From the NCBI GenBank assembly GCA_934358235.1, contig CAKRKK010000061.1:1-11561 (forward strand): DNA of 11,561 nucleotides, given 5' to 3'. The notes under the pieces are model-generated. The model was not told the origin of the DNA. It saw nothing but the letters and a program-made list of their open reading frames with translations, and ran no database searches. The stretch comes from an uncultured Lachnospira sp. (lineage in GTDB: Bacteria > Bacillota > Clostridia > Lachnospirales > Lachnospiraceae). Positions within the stretch are counted from its first letter, which is position 1. Each line of letters begins with the position of its first letter. Both the position numbers and the translations under genes were made by a program. Below are positions 1-6,750 of the stretch, one piece after another.

Positions 1-705
1 AGAAGATATGAATATTATAAATATGCGGAACCAGTAGATAAGAACGAGGCAGTAAAGCACTTTACGGCAGTTGCAAAGGAGCTGGGGGTGGTTATTATAG
101 TCAGCTTTTATGAAAAAGATGTCAACCAGCTATACAACACAGTTGCTGTAATAGATGCAGATGGTACTAATCTTGGTATATATAGAAAGACACATATTCC
201 TGATGATCATTATTATCAGGAAAAGTTTTACTTTGTGCCAGGTGATACCGGCTTTAAGGTATTTAACACAAGGTTCGGCTGTATAGGTGTAGGCATATGC
301 TGGGATCAGTGGTTTCCAGAAACAGCAAGGGCTATGGCGGTTAAAGGGGCTGAAATCCTTTTTTATCCTACAGCAATAGGTAGTGAGCCTATTCTTGACT
401 GCGACAGTATGCCACATTGGAGAAGATGCATGCAGGGACATTCAGCCTGTAATCTTGTTCCGGTAGTTGCTGCTAACAGAGTTGGTGTGGAGAATGTAGA
501 GCCGTGTGAGGAAAATGGTGGACAGACAAGCTCACTTAAATTCTATGGTTCTTCTTTTATAACTGATAATACAGGTGATATAATATATCAGGCTGGCAGG
601 GATAAAGAGGAAGTTATTGTTTACAAGTTTGATCTTGACAAGCTGGCATATGAAAGACTTTCGTGGGGACTGTTCAGGGACAGAAGACCAGAAATGTATA
701 AATAA
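1..705 (+). CDS. aguB: N-carbamoylputrescine amidase, 5' end cut off by the window
   Basis: The frame is open from base 1, so the gene starts upstream; 234 residues are visible of a family usually near 290. It is a nitrilase-fold (carbon-nitrogen hydrolase) enzyme that hydrolyses N-carbamoylputrescine to putrescine, CO2 and ammonia, the last step of the agmatine route to putrescine in the cytoplasm. Two of the three catalytic residues are visible, numbering from base 1: the lysine in YRKTHIPD (Lys63) and the nucleophile in GICWDQWFPE (Cys100). The catalytic glutamate would lie in the missing N-terminal part. The blocks DDHYYQEKFYF, PTAIGSEP, PHWRRCMQGH, NGGQTSSLKFYGSSF and WGLFRDRRP are typical of AguB rather than of general nitrilases. 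The next start codon is 18 bases after its stop, so the two genes are probably in one operon. I am confident of the family and fairly confident of the substrate. Confidence 0.93.
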   Translation, partial: RRYEYYKYAEPVDKNEAVKHFTAVAKELGVVIIVSFYEKDVNQLYNTVAVIDADGTNLGIYRKTHIPDDHYYQEKFYFVPGDTGFKVFNTRFGCIGVGICWDQWFPETARAMAVKGAEILFYPTAIGSEPILDCDSMPHWRRCMQGHSACNLVPVVAANRVGVENVEPCEENGGQTSSLKFYGSSFITDNTGDIIYQAGRDKEEVIVYKFDLDKLAYERLSWGLFRDRRPEMYK

Positions 706-707
706 GC

Positions 708-713
708 AAGGAG
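708..713 (+). promoter_or_regulatory. Ribosome binding site that decides the start of the GTPase-nuclease gene
   Basis: AAGGAG sits between the amidase stop and the next gene. It is 10 bases before the ATG at 724 and only 4 before an in-frame TTG at 718. The ATG gives the usual compact N-terminus of the family (MKKLVVGMLAHVDAGK), so I use 724. TTG 718 would add only two residues. Confidence 0.65.
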
Positions 714-723
714 CAGATTGATT

Positions 724-3312
724 ATGAAGAAGCTGGTTGTGGGCATGCTGGCTCACGTAGATGCCGGGAAAACTACACTTTCAGAAAGCATACTATATAC
801 CTCAGGAGCAATAAGAAAGCTTGGAAGGGTAGATAATAAAGATGCATTTCTTGATAATAATGAATACGAAAGACAAAGAGGAATAACCATATTTTCAAAG
901 CAGGCCTGCTTTACATATAAAGAGCTTGATGTCACACTATTAGATACACCCGGGCACGTTGATTTCTCAGCGGAGATGGAGCGTACTCTATGGGTACTGG
1001 ATTATGCAGTGCTTGTTATTAATGGAATGGATGGAGTGCAGGGACATACAGACACCTTGTGGAGGCTGCTTAGCAGGCTGTGTGTGCCTGTTTTTATATT
1101 TGTCAATAAAATGGATCAGCAGGGAACCAATAAAGAAAGATTGTTAGAACAGTTAAAGAATAAGCTTTCCTCAGGCTGCATTGATTTCACAGGCTGCACT
1201 AAGGGCGTAGACCCTGACTTTGAAGAGATGGCTACATGTAGTGAAGCGGCATTGGAGGAGTATCTTGAAACTAATACTGTATCAGATGAAAATATAAGCA
1301 GAATGATTGATGAACGTAAGATGTTTCCTGTTATATTTGGTTCAGCATTAAGACTTAATGGAGTTGATGAATTACTTGAGGTTATGAACAGATTCTGTTT
1401 AAGCAGGGTATATGGAGAGGAATTGGCAGCAAGGGTATATAAAATATCAAGGGATGAACGAGGAGAAAGACTTACCCATATTAAGATTACAGGTGGCACT
1501 ATAAAAAGCAGGGACCTTGTTAATGATGAAAAGGTTAATCAGATAAGAGTTTATTCTGGTGATAAATATACGGCTGTACAAGAGGCTGGTGCCGGAAGCA
1601 TATGTGCGCTTACGGGACTTACTGCTACATATGCAGGGCAGGCGGTAGGCAAGGCAGCAATGGATAATTCACCTGTACTGACACCTGTGCTTAGTTACAG
1701 GGTTAATCTTCCAGATACGCTTGATCCTATGCAGATGCTGCCTAAGCTTCGCAGTATAGAAGAGGAAGAACCACAGCTTCATATAGAATGGAATGAGAAT
1801 TTCAAGGAAATACATGTACAGGTTATGGGACCTGTTATGATAGAAGTACTTCAGAATATTATAAAAGAGCGCTTTGGGGTTGATGTGACATTTGGCGAGG
1901 GAAGTATTGTGTATAAAGAAACGATTGCTGATAAGGTTGAAGGAATCGGACATTTTGAACCATTGCGGCATTATGCAGAGGTGCATCTGATACTTGAACC
2001 AGGGGAACCTGGAAGTGGTATGCAGTATGTGATTGACTGCAGTGAGGATGTCCTTGCAAAGAACTGGCAAAGACTCATATATACACATTTGTGTGAGAAA
2101 ACGCATAAAGGTGTGCTGACAGGCTCCGCACTTACAGATGTTAAGATAACGGTTGCTGCCGGACGTGCACATAATAAGCATACAGAAGGCGGGGATTTCA
2201 GACAGGCAACCTACAGGGCTGTAAGACAGGGGCTTATGCAGGCTGAATCGATATTGCTGGAACCATATTATGAGTTCGAGTTAAAGCTTGACAGGCAGTA
2301 TATTGGAAGGGCGATGACAGAGCTTGAACGTAAGGGAGCAGCATTTACAATTAATGATACAGGAGCAGAGGTATATGTGACAGGCTCTGGACCGGCAGCC
2401 ACTCTTTCGAATTATCAGGCTGAGGTTACTGCATATACTAAGGGAACAGGAAACCTCAGTTTGAAGATGGCAGGTTATAAGCCTTGTCATAATCAGGAAG
2501 AGGTAATTAAAAGGATAGGGTATGATGTGACGGCAGATGTAAGAAATACGCCGGATTCTGTATTCTGTGCACATGGTGCTGGATTTACCGTGAGCTGGGA
2601 TGAAGTACCTGAATATGCGCATGTTGAAAGTGTTCTTAATCCAAAGCCGGTATCAGGCGATAATATAGTTATGACAGCAAAGCAGGCTGCAAGAACTGTT
2701 TCCGAGGAATGGATAGGTACAGATGAGGTTGACAGGATACTTGCTAAGACATATTTTTCAAACAGCAGGAAGGATAATGAGAAAAGAAAGCTATCAAAAA
2801 GAAGGTCCTCAGAACAGCTTGGAAGATATGTAACAACAGCAGGCAGCAGTACTGCTAAGGCAGGCAAGGTGCCAGGAGTCAGTTATCTGCTGGTTGATGG
2901 CTATAATATAATTCATGCATGGAAGGAGCTTGATGAGCTTGCCGGGCTTAATATGGATAGTGCAAGGGACAGGCTTCTTGATATTATGTGTAATTATCAG
3001 GGAATGAAGGGCTGTGAGCTTATAGTTGTATTTGACGCATACAGGCTTGCGGGACATCAGGAAGAATATATGGATTATCATAATATACACGTTGTATACA
3101 CTAAAGAGGCTGAAACGGCAGATCATTATATAGAAAAGTTTGCACATGAGAATGGAAAAAAGTATAATGTGACTGTTGCAACCTCTGATGGTCTTGAGCA
3201 GATTATTATAAGAGGCGCAGGCTGTCTTCTTTATTCGGCAAGAGAATTCGAGGAAGAGGTTAAGGCCATGGAGGAGCATATCAGAAAAGAATATCTGAAT
3301 AAGAGCTATTAA
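724..3312 (+). CDS. TetM/EF-G-like translational GTPase fused to a C-terminal Rae1/YacP-type NYN ribonuclease
   Basis: This 862-residue protein is far longer than TetM (about 640). The GTPase domain has all signatures: P-loop AHVDAGKTT (10-18), RGITI (52-56), DTPGH (74-78), NKMD (128-131) and SAL (207-209). EF-G-like domains II-V follow to about 610. The domain IV tip loop is GRAHNKHTEGGDFR (480-493), unlike EF-G or TetM as I recall them. A tail with FCAHGAGF and a Lys/Arg/Ser-rich linker (about 678-718) lead to an NYN domain (720-862). That domain matches B. subtilis YacP/Rae1 in LLVDGYN, VVFDAY, TKEAETAD and ATSD; its acidic residues Asp725, Asp771, Asp800 and Asp822 are all kept. Rae1 is known to cut mRNA in the ribosomal A site. 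I infer a cytoplasmic ribosome-bound factor that couples GTP hydrolysis to mRNA cleavage or rescue. Automatic annotation would probably call it tetracycline resistance, which I doubt. It probably shares an operon with the upstream amidase gene. Confidence 0.9.
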   Translation: MKKLVVGMLAHVDAGKTTLSESILYTSGAIRKLGRVDNKDAFLDNNEYERQRGITIFSKQACFTYKELDVTLLDTPGHVDFSAEMERTLWVLDYAVLVINGMDGVQGHTDTLWRLLSRLCVPVFIFVNKMDQQGTNKERLLEQLKNKLSSGCIDFTGCTKGVDPDFEEMATCSEAALEEYLETNTVSDENISRMIDERKMFPVIFGSALRLNGVDELLEVMNRFCLSRVYGEELAARVYKISRDERGERLTHIKITGGTIKSRDLVNDEKVNQIRVYSGDKYTAVQEAGAGSICALTGLTATYAGQAVGKAAMDNSPVLTPVLSYRVNLPDTLDPMQMLPKLRSIEEEEPQLHIEWNENFKEIHVQVMGPVMIEVLQNIIKERFGVDVTFGEGSIVYKETIADKVEGIGHFEPLRHYAEVHLILEPGEPGSGMQYVIDCSEDVLAKNWQRLIYTHLCEKTHKGVLTGSALTDVKITVAAGRAHNKHTEGGDFRQATYRAVRQGLMQAESILLEPYYEFELKLDRQYIGRAMTELERKGAAFTINDTGAEVYVTGSGPAATLSNYQAEVTAYTKGTGNLSLKMAGYKPCHNQEEVIKRIGYDVTADVRNTPDSVFCAHGAGFTVSWDEVPEYAHVESVLNPKPVSGDNIVMTAKQAARTVSEEWIGTDEVDRILAKTYFSNSRKDNEKRKLSKRRSSEQLGRYVTTAGSSTAKAGKVPGVSYLLVDGYNIIHAWKELDELAGLNMDSARDRLLDIMCNYQGMKGCELIVVFDAYRLAGHQEEYMDYHNIHVVYTKEAETADHYIEKFAHENGKKYNVTVATSDGLEQIIIRGAGCLLYSAREFEEEVKAMEEHIRKEYLNKSY

Positions 3313-3386
3313 TTAATGATGAAGGGTTTATACGTTTTAAAACAGTACGGAAAGACCTTTAATCATGCATAATACATATGTGAAAA

Positions 3387-3392
3387 GTGAGG
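3387..3392 (+). promoter_or_regulatory. Weak ribosome binding site of the esterase gene
   Basis: GTGAGG lies 10 bases before the ATG at 3403. An in-frame TTG at 3394 is only one base from it, too close for initiation, and would add just three residues ahead of the conserved MSTLWVIGDST start. The ATG is therefore preferred. Confidence 0.5.
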
Positions 3393-3402
3393 TTTGATTG
3401 TT

Positions 3403-4830
3403 ATGAGTACATTATGGGTAATTGGTGATTCAACACTTAGCAGCTTTAAGGACAAATATTATTATCCAAGATATGGCTATGGAACGATGCTTGATAAGTA
3501 TCTTAATGATAATGTGAGAGTTGTTAATATTGCTCTTTCAGGAAGAAGCTCTAAAAGCTATACAACAGAGCCACAGTATAAGGAGCTGCTTGAAGGAATG
3601 AAAAAAGGAGATTTTCTTATTATAGGCTTTGGCCATAATGATGAGAAAACAGAGGAGTCACGTTTTACCGATGCGAATGGTGATTATAAGACAGAGGGCT
3701 CATTTGCACATTCATTATATGCCAATTATATTGAAAAAGCAGATGAAGTGGGTTGTAAGACGATTCTATGTACACCTATTGTAAGAAGAACTCCTGATGG
3801 GGAGTGGAATAATACACTACTTCATATAACAGAGGATGTTGGTGCATTTAAAGGTGGTGATTATCCGGCAGCGGTAAGAACTCTTGGAAAAGAGCTTAAT
3901 ATACCTGTTATAGATATGACAGAAAAGACATATCAGTTATATAACAGGCTTGGTGTGGCTGCTACATTGTATCTTCACGCCTGGCCATCAGATAATGCAC
4001 TTAGTGTTGATAACACACATACTAACATATGGGGTGCGAGAGTTAATGCATATATGGTTATGTCGGCTATAAAGGATATTAACATAGCTGGTTTATCAGA
4101 AAATGTTATTAATATGTCAGACAATCCTGTTGAATATAAAGATAAATATCTTGTTTCCAATGCAGAATATAAACCGGTAGTGTTTAGTGACAAGCTGGAG
4201 GAGAGCAGACTGTTTAAAGATTATGGTGAATTCAGGGGAACTGTATTTGGCGATGTTATTGGAAAGGTGGATAAAGATAACTTTACGCTTGAAACAGATA
4301 AGGACGGAAATATGCATATAGCAGTAAGGAATAACTGTGGTAAAATATCAGCAGTTACAGACGGTATTGCTATGTATTACAGGAAGATAGATGTTAATAA
4401 GAACTTCAGGCTTTGCGCTAAGGTAAGAGTGAACAAGGTATTTTCTAATGATCAGGTATCATTTGGACTTATGGTAAGGGATGACTGCTATATAGACAGG
4501 GAAATGCCGGATATTCTGGGGGATTATGTGGCAGCAGCACCTTTATGCATAACAAGAAAGAAGGCTTCAATAGGAACCTTTGCAAGAAAGAGCGGAGTGC
4601 TTGTGACAGGACCGGTAACAGGAGTTGAAATAGAAGAAGGAAAAGAATATAAGCTTACACTTGCTGGAACGCAGGACGGATATATGGCTCAGTTTGCGGA
4701 TGGACCAGAGGTTACAGGTGGATATGACTTTAAGCTTACAGCTATAGACCCAAAGCATGTATATGTTGGAATGTTTGCGGCAAGAAACGTAGATGTTACA
4801 TTTTATGATATAAAACTAGAGCTGAATTAA
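3403..4830 (+). CDS. Cytoplasmic SGNH/GDSL esterase, rhamnogalacturonan acetylesterase-like, with C-terminal beta-sandwich-like domain
   Basis: This is a 475-residue protein. The N-terminal half (about 1-230) is an SGNH hydrolase of the RhgT/YesT (CE12) type. The nucleophile is Ser10 in IGDST, the oxyanion glycine is Gly47 in LSGRSSKSY, and GFGHNDEK carries Asn79. The Asp203-His206 pair is in VDNTHTNIWGA. These enzymes remove acetyl groups from pectic rhamnogalacturonan. The second half (about 255-475) is rich in predicted beta strands, with SFGLMVRDD, VAAAPLCITRK and VYVGMFAARN. I infer a concanavalin-like jelly roll, possibly binding carbohydrate. There is no signal peptide or membrane segment, so it should act inside the cell on imported oligosaccharides, which would suit a pectin-using gut bacterium. 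No transporter or other pectin gene is visible nearby. The fold and esterase class are secure; the exact substrate is inferred. Confidence 0.85.
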   Translation: MSTLWVIGDSTLSSFKDKYYYPRYGYGTMLDKYLNDNVRVVNIALSGRSSKSYTTEPQYKELLEGMKKGDFLIIGFGHNDEKTEESRFTDANGDYKTEGSFAHSLYANYIEKADEVGCKTILCTPIVRRTPDGEWNNTLLHITEDVGAFKGGDYPAAVRTLGKELNIPVIDMTEKTYQLYNRLGVAATLYLHAWPSDNALSVDNTHTNIWGARVNAYMVMSAIKDINIAGLSENVINMSDNPVEYKDKYLVSNAEYKPVVFSDKLEESRLFKDYGEFRGTVFGDVIGKVDKDNFTLETDKDGNMHIAVRNNCGKISAVTDGIAMYYRKIDVNKNFRLCAKVRVNKVFSNDQVSFGLMVRDDCYIDREMPDILGDYVAAAPLCITRKKASIGTFARKSGVLVTGPVTGVEIEEGKEYKLTLAGTQDGYMAQFADGPEVTGGYDFKLTAIDPKHVYVGMFAARNVDVTFYDIKLELN

Positions 4831-4884
4831 GCAGCAGTATTGCCGCAAGATAAACCGGCTGATTAGCAGAATATCAGTAAAATA

Positions 4885-4917
4885 TAATGTAAAAGTTATG
4901 TAAAAGTAATGCAAAAA
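4885..4917 (+). repeat. Three tandem 11-bp direct repeats upstream of the beta-CASP RNase gene
   Basis: Three contiguous units follow one another without gaps: TAATGTAAAAG (4885-4895), TTATGTAAAAG (4896-4906) and TAATGCAAAAA (4907-4917). The first two differ at one position; the third differs from the first at two. A period of 11 places each unit on the same face of the helix, as in direct-repeat boxes of OmpR/PhoB-type response regulators. They end 26 bp before the -10-like hexamer at 4944-4949. The repeats are seen directly; the binding role is inferred. Confidence 0.6.
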
Positions 4918-4940
4918 TAATATAATTTCTGTTAATTTCA

Positions 4941-4949
4941 TGTTATACT
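4941..4949 (+). promoter_or_regulatory. Candidate extended -10 promoter of the beta-CASP RNase gene
   Basis: TGTTATACT matches an extended -10 (TG, one base, then TATACT at 4944-4949). No good -35 is present at the usual distance. The 11-bp repeats end just upstream of that position, which would suit activator-dependent transcription. The predicted start is near 4956, giving a leader of about 85 bases. AT-rich DNA makes chance matches common. Confidence 0.4.
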
Positions 4950-4961
4950 TAAAACACAATG

Positions 4962-4994
4962 ATAGTATTCAGACAATAAGTGGGCGAATACTAT
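4962..4994 (+). repeat. Perfect 9-bp inverted repeat in the presumed leader of the beta-CASP RNase gene
   Basis: ATAGTATTC (4962-4970) and GAATACTAT (4986-4994) are exact reverse complements around a 15-base loop. If transcription starts near 4956, this is a stem-loop almost at the 5' end of the mRNA. It could also be an operator for a dimeric repressor just downstream of the promoter. No run of T follows, so it is not a terminator. Confidence 0.6.
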
Positions 4995-5024
4995 ATAGTG
5001 TGCACAAATTAAATAACATGAATT

Positions 5025-5030
5025 GGAGGA
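5025..5030 (+). promoter_or_regulatory. Ribosome binding site that decides the start of the beta-CASP RNase gene
   Basis: GGAGGA lies 11 bases before ATG 5042. In-frame ATGs at 4940 and 5018 have no such site, and the first would add 34 residues ahead of the conserved MKLTFLGADHEVTGS start. The first also overlaps the candidate promoter. Start 5042 is therefore chosen. Confidence 0.7.
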
Positions 5031-5041
5031 AGTCAAAGCCT

Positions 5042-6655
5042 ATGAAACTTACTTTTTTGGGTGCGGATCACGAAGTTACGGGAAGTTGTCATTATCTGTG
5101 TGTGGGTGATAAGAATGTTTTGATAGATTGCGGAATGGAGCAGGGAAACGATGTATATGAGAATCAGGAGCTTCCAATTCCGGCATCGGAGGTTGACTAT
5201 GTGCTGCTGACACATGCACATATAGATCATTCAGGACTTATACCTCTTCTTTATGTACATGGCTTTAGAGGTAAGATATATTGTACAGAGGCTACTGTAC
5301 AGTTGTGTGATATTATGTTAAGAGACAGCGCACACATACAGATGTTTGAAGCTGAATGGCGTAACAGGAAGGCAAAGCGTTCTAATGGTACACTTAAGGA
5401 GTTTGTACCCTTATATGATGCCAAGGCAGTATATGAGGTTATGAAACAATTTGTAGGTGTTAAGTATAATGAAATCATAGATATAGATGACAATATAAGT
5501 GTCAGATTCGTGGATGTTGGACATCTATTAGGTTCTGCAAGCATTGAGGTGTGGATGAAGGAAGAAACACCACAGGGTGATATATCTAAGAAGATAGTGT
5601 TTTCAGGAGACATAGGTAATATTAACAAGCCTATTACTAAAAACCCTGCAATGCTTACTGATGCGGATTATGTTGTTATGGAATCAACATATGGTAACAG
5701 GAGTCATAATGGAACACCTGATTATGTTAAAGAGCTTGTTAATGTGTTTAAGAGAACGTTTGACAGGGGAGGTAATGTAGTTATACCATCCTTTGCGGTT
5801 GGAAGAACACAGGAGCTGCTGTATCATATAAGAAAGATAAAGGCGGATCACCTTATAGACAGGGATTTCGATGTGTATGTTGACAGCCCGCTTGCGATAG
5901 AAGCTACAGAAATATTTAATAAGAATGTTGAACAATGCTTTGATGATGAAGCGCTAGAGCTTGTAAGACAGGGAATCAGTCCACTTTCTTTTCCGGGGTT
6001 AAAGTATGCTATATCCAGCGAAGAGTCTAAGATGATTAACTTTGATACTTCTCCAAAGGTTATAATATCGGCATCCGGAATGTGCGAGGCTGGGCGTATA
6101 AGACATCATCTTAAGCATAACCTGTGGAGATCTGAGTGTACAATATTATTCGTAGGATATCAGGCAAATGGAACTACAGGACGTATAATAGTTGATGGAA
6201 TAGATGAGATTAAGCTGTTTGGAGAACCTATACAGGTTAAGGCCGAGATAGCACAACTGCCAGGAGCAAGCGGCCACGCAGATAAGGCTGGTCTTATAAA
6301 GTGGATAAGTGCATTTAAGAATAAGCCACAGAAGGTCTTTGTAGTACATGGCGAGGACAGTGTATGTGAGGAATTCACAGAGTGTCTGAAAAAAGAATAT
6401 GGCTTTGATGCATATGCTCCTTATACAGGCGGAGCCTTTGACCTTGCAACAGGAGAAATGCTTACTGAAGGCTGTAAGGAGAAGAAGAGCAGAAGAACAA
6501 CAGTTAACAAGCGCAACAGAAGTGTATATGACAGACTTGTTGCTGCTGGTAAACGCTTAATGACAGTTATTATGCACAATGAAGGCGGCGCTAATAAGGA
6601 TCTTGCCAAGTTTACAGACCAGATTAATTCCTTGTGTGATAAGTGGGACCGTTAA
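5042..6655 (+). CDS. MBL-fold beta-CASP RNA hydrolase (CPSF-like RNase)
   Basis: This 537-residue soluble protein has the two-zinc metallo-beta-lactamase core: HAHIDH (58-63), His161 in VGHLLGS and Asp190 in FSGDIGN. The beta-CASP features are Glu214 in ESTYGNR, then SASGMCEAGRIRHHL, SGHAD with His412, and VVHGE with His436. It belongs to the bacterial/archaeal CPSF73-like group with a C-terminal RNA-specificity motif, whose members are RNA endo- or exonucleases of the cytoplasm. It lacks the features I would expect of RNase J. Beyond the core is a basic, probably helical tail (about 480-537: KEKKSRRTTVNKRNR and on to the C-terminus), which could bind RNA or a partner. It has its own candidate promoter with upstream repeats and a leader stem-loop. 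The 95-base gap to the lipid kinase gene shows no clear terminator. The biological substrate is unknown. Confidence 0.9.
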   Translation: MKLTFLGADHEVTGSCHYLCVGDKNVLIDCGMEQGNDVYENQELPIPASEVDYVLLTHAHIDHSGLIPLLYVHGFRGKIYCTEATVQLCDIMLRDSAHIQMFEAEWRNRKAKRSNGTLKEFVPLYDAKAVYEVMKQFVGVKYNEIIDIDDNISVRFVDVGHLLGSASIEVWMKEETPQGDISKKIVFSGDIGNINKPITKNPAMLTDADYVVMESTYGNRSHNGTPDYVKELVNVFKRTFDRGGNVVIPSFAVGRTQELLYHIRKIKADHLIDRDFDVYVDSPLAIEATEIFNKNVEQCFDDEALELVRQGISPLSFPGLKYAISSEESKMINFDTSPKVIISASGMCEAGRIRHHLKHNLWRSECTILFVGYQANGTTGRIIVDGIDEIKLFGEPIQVKAEIAQLPGASGHADKAGLIKWISAFKNKPQKVFVVHGEDSVCEEFTECLKKEYGFDAYAPYTGGAFDLATGEMLTEGCKEKKSRRTTVNKRNRSVYDRLVAAGKRLMTVIMHNEGGANKDLAKFTDQINSLCDKWDR

Positions 6656-6719
6656 TTAAAGCAGTCACTAATATATGCAGTATGGCAGACTGGTTACAGA
6701 AATGACTATCTGTAGATTA

Positions 6720-6725
6720 TATAAT
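6720..6725 (+). promoter_or_regulatory. Candidate -10 element of the lipid kinase gene
   Basis: A perfect TATAAT lies 25 bp before the start codon. The expected transcription start near 6732 leaves a short leader carrying the GGAGG site at 6740-6744. No convincing -35 is at 16-18 bp. A small hairpin (TACAGA 6695-6700 with TCTGTA 6709-6714) occupies that spot and could be an operator. The evidence is weak. Confidence 0.3.
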
Positions 6726-6750
6726 ATTTCAGGATGAATGGAGGAATATC

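Noticed and set aside
718..723. TTG start for the GTPase-nuclease gene
   Set aside because: It is only 4 bases from the ribosome site and adds just two residues before the conserved N-terminus; ATG 724 fits better.
1669..2181. 170-codon reading frame on the - strand inside the fusion gene
   Set aside because: It is fully antisense to a well-conserved coding region and its translation looks like no protein family.
724..2640. Acquired tetracycline-resistance gene on a mobile element
   Set aside because: No integrase, transposase or repeats are nearby, base composition looks like the neighbours, the domain IV loop is not TetM-like, and the protein carries a nuclease domain.
3322..3359. Possible terminator or operator between the fusion gene and the esterase gene (GTTTTAAAAC palindrome at 3334-3343 inside a weak imperfect stem)
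   Set aside because: The outer stem is short and mismatched, there is no T run, and A/T palindromes are common by chance here.
4843..4863. GCCG/CGGC mini-hairpin after the esterase gene as a terminator
   Set aside because: The stem is only four base pairs and no T run follows.
4940..5041. 34-residue N-terminal extension of the beta-CASP RNase
   Set aside because: It overlaps the candidate promoter and the inverted repeat and has no ribosome site; homologues as I recall them start at MKLTFLG.
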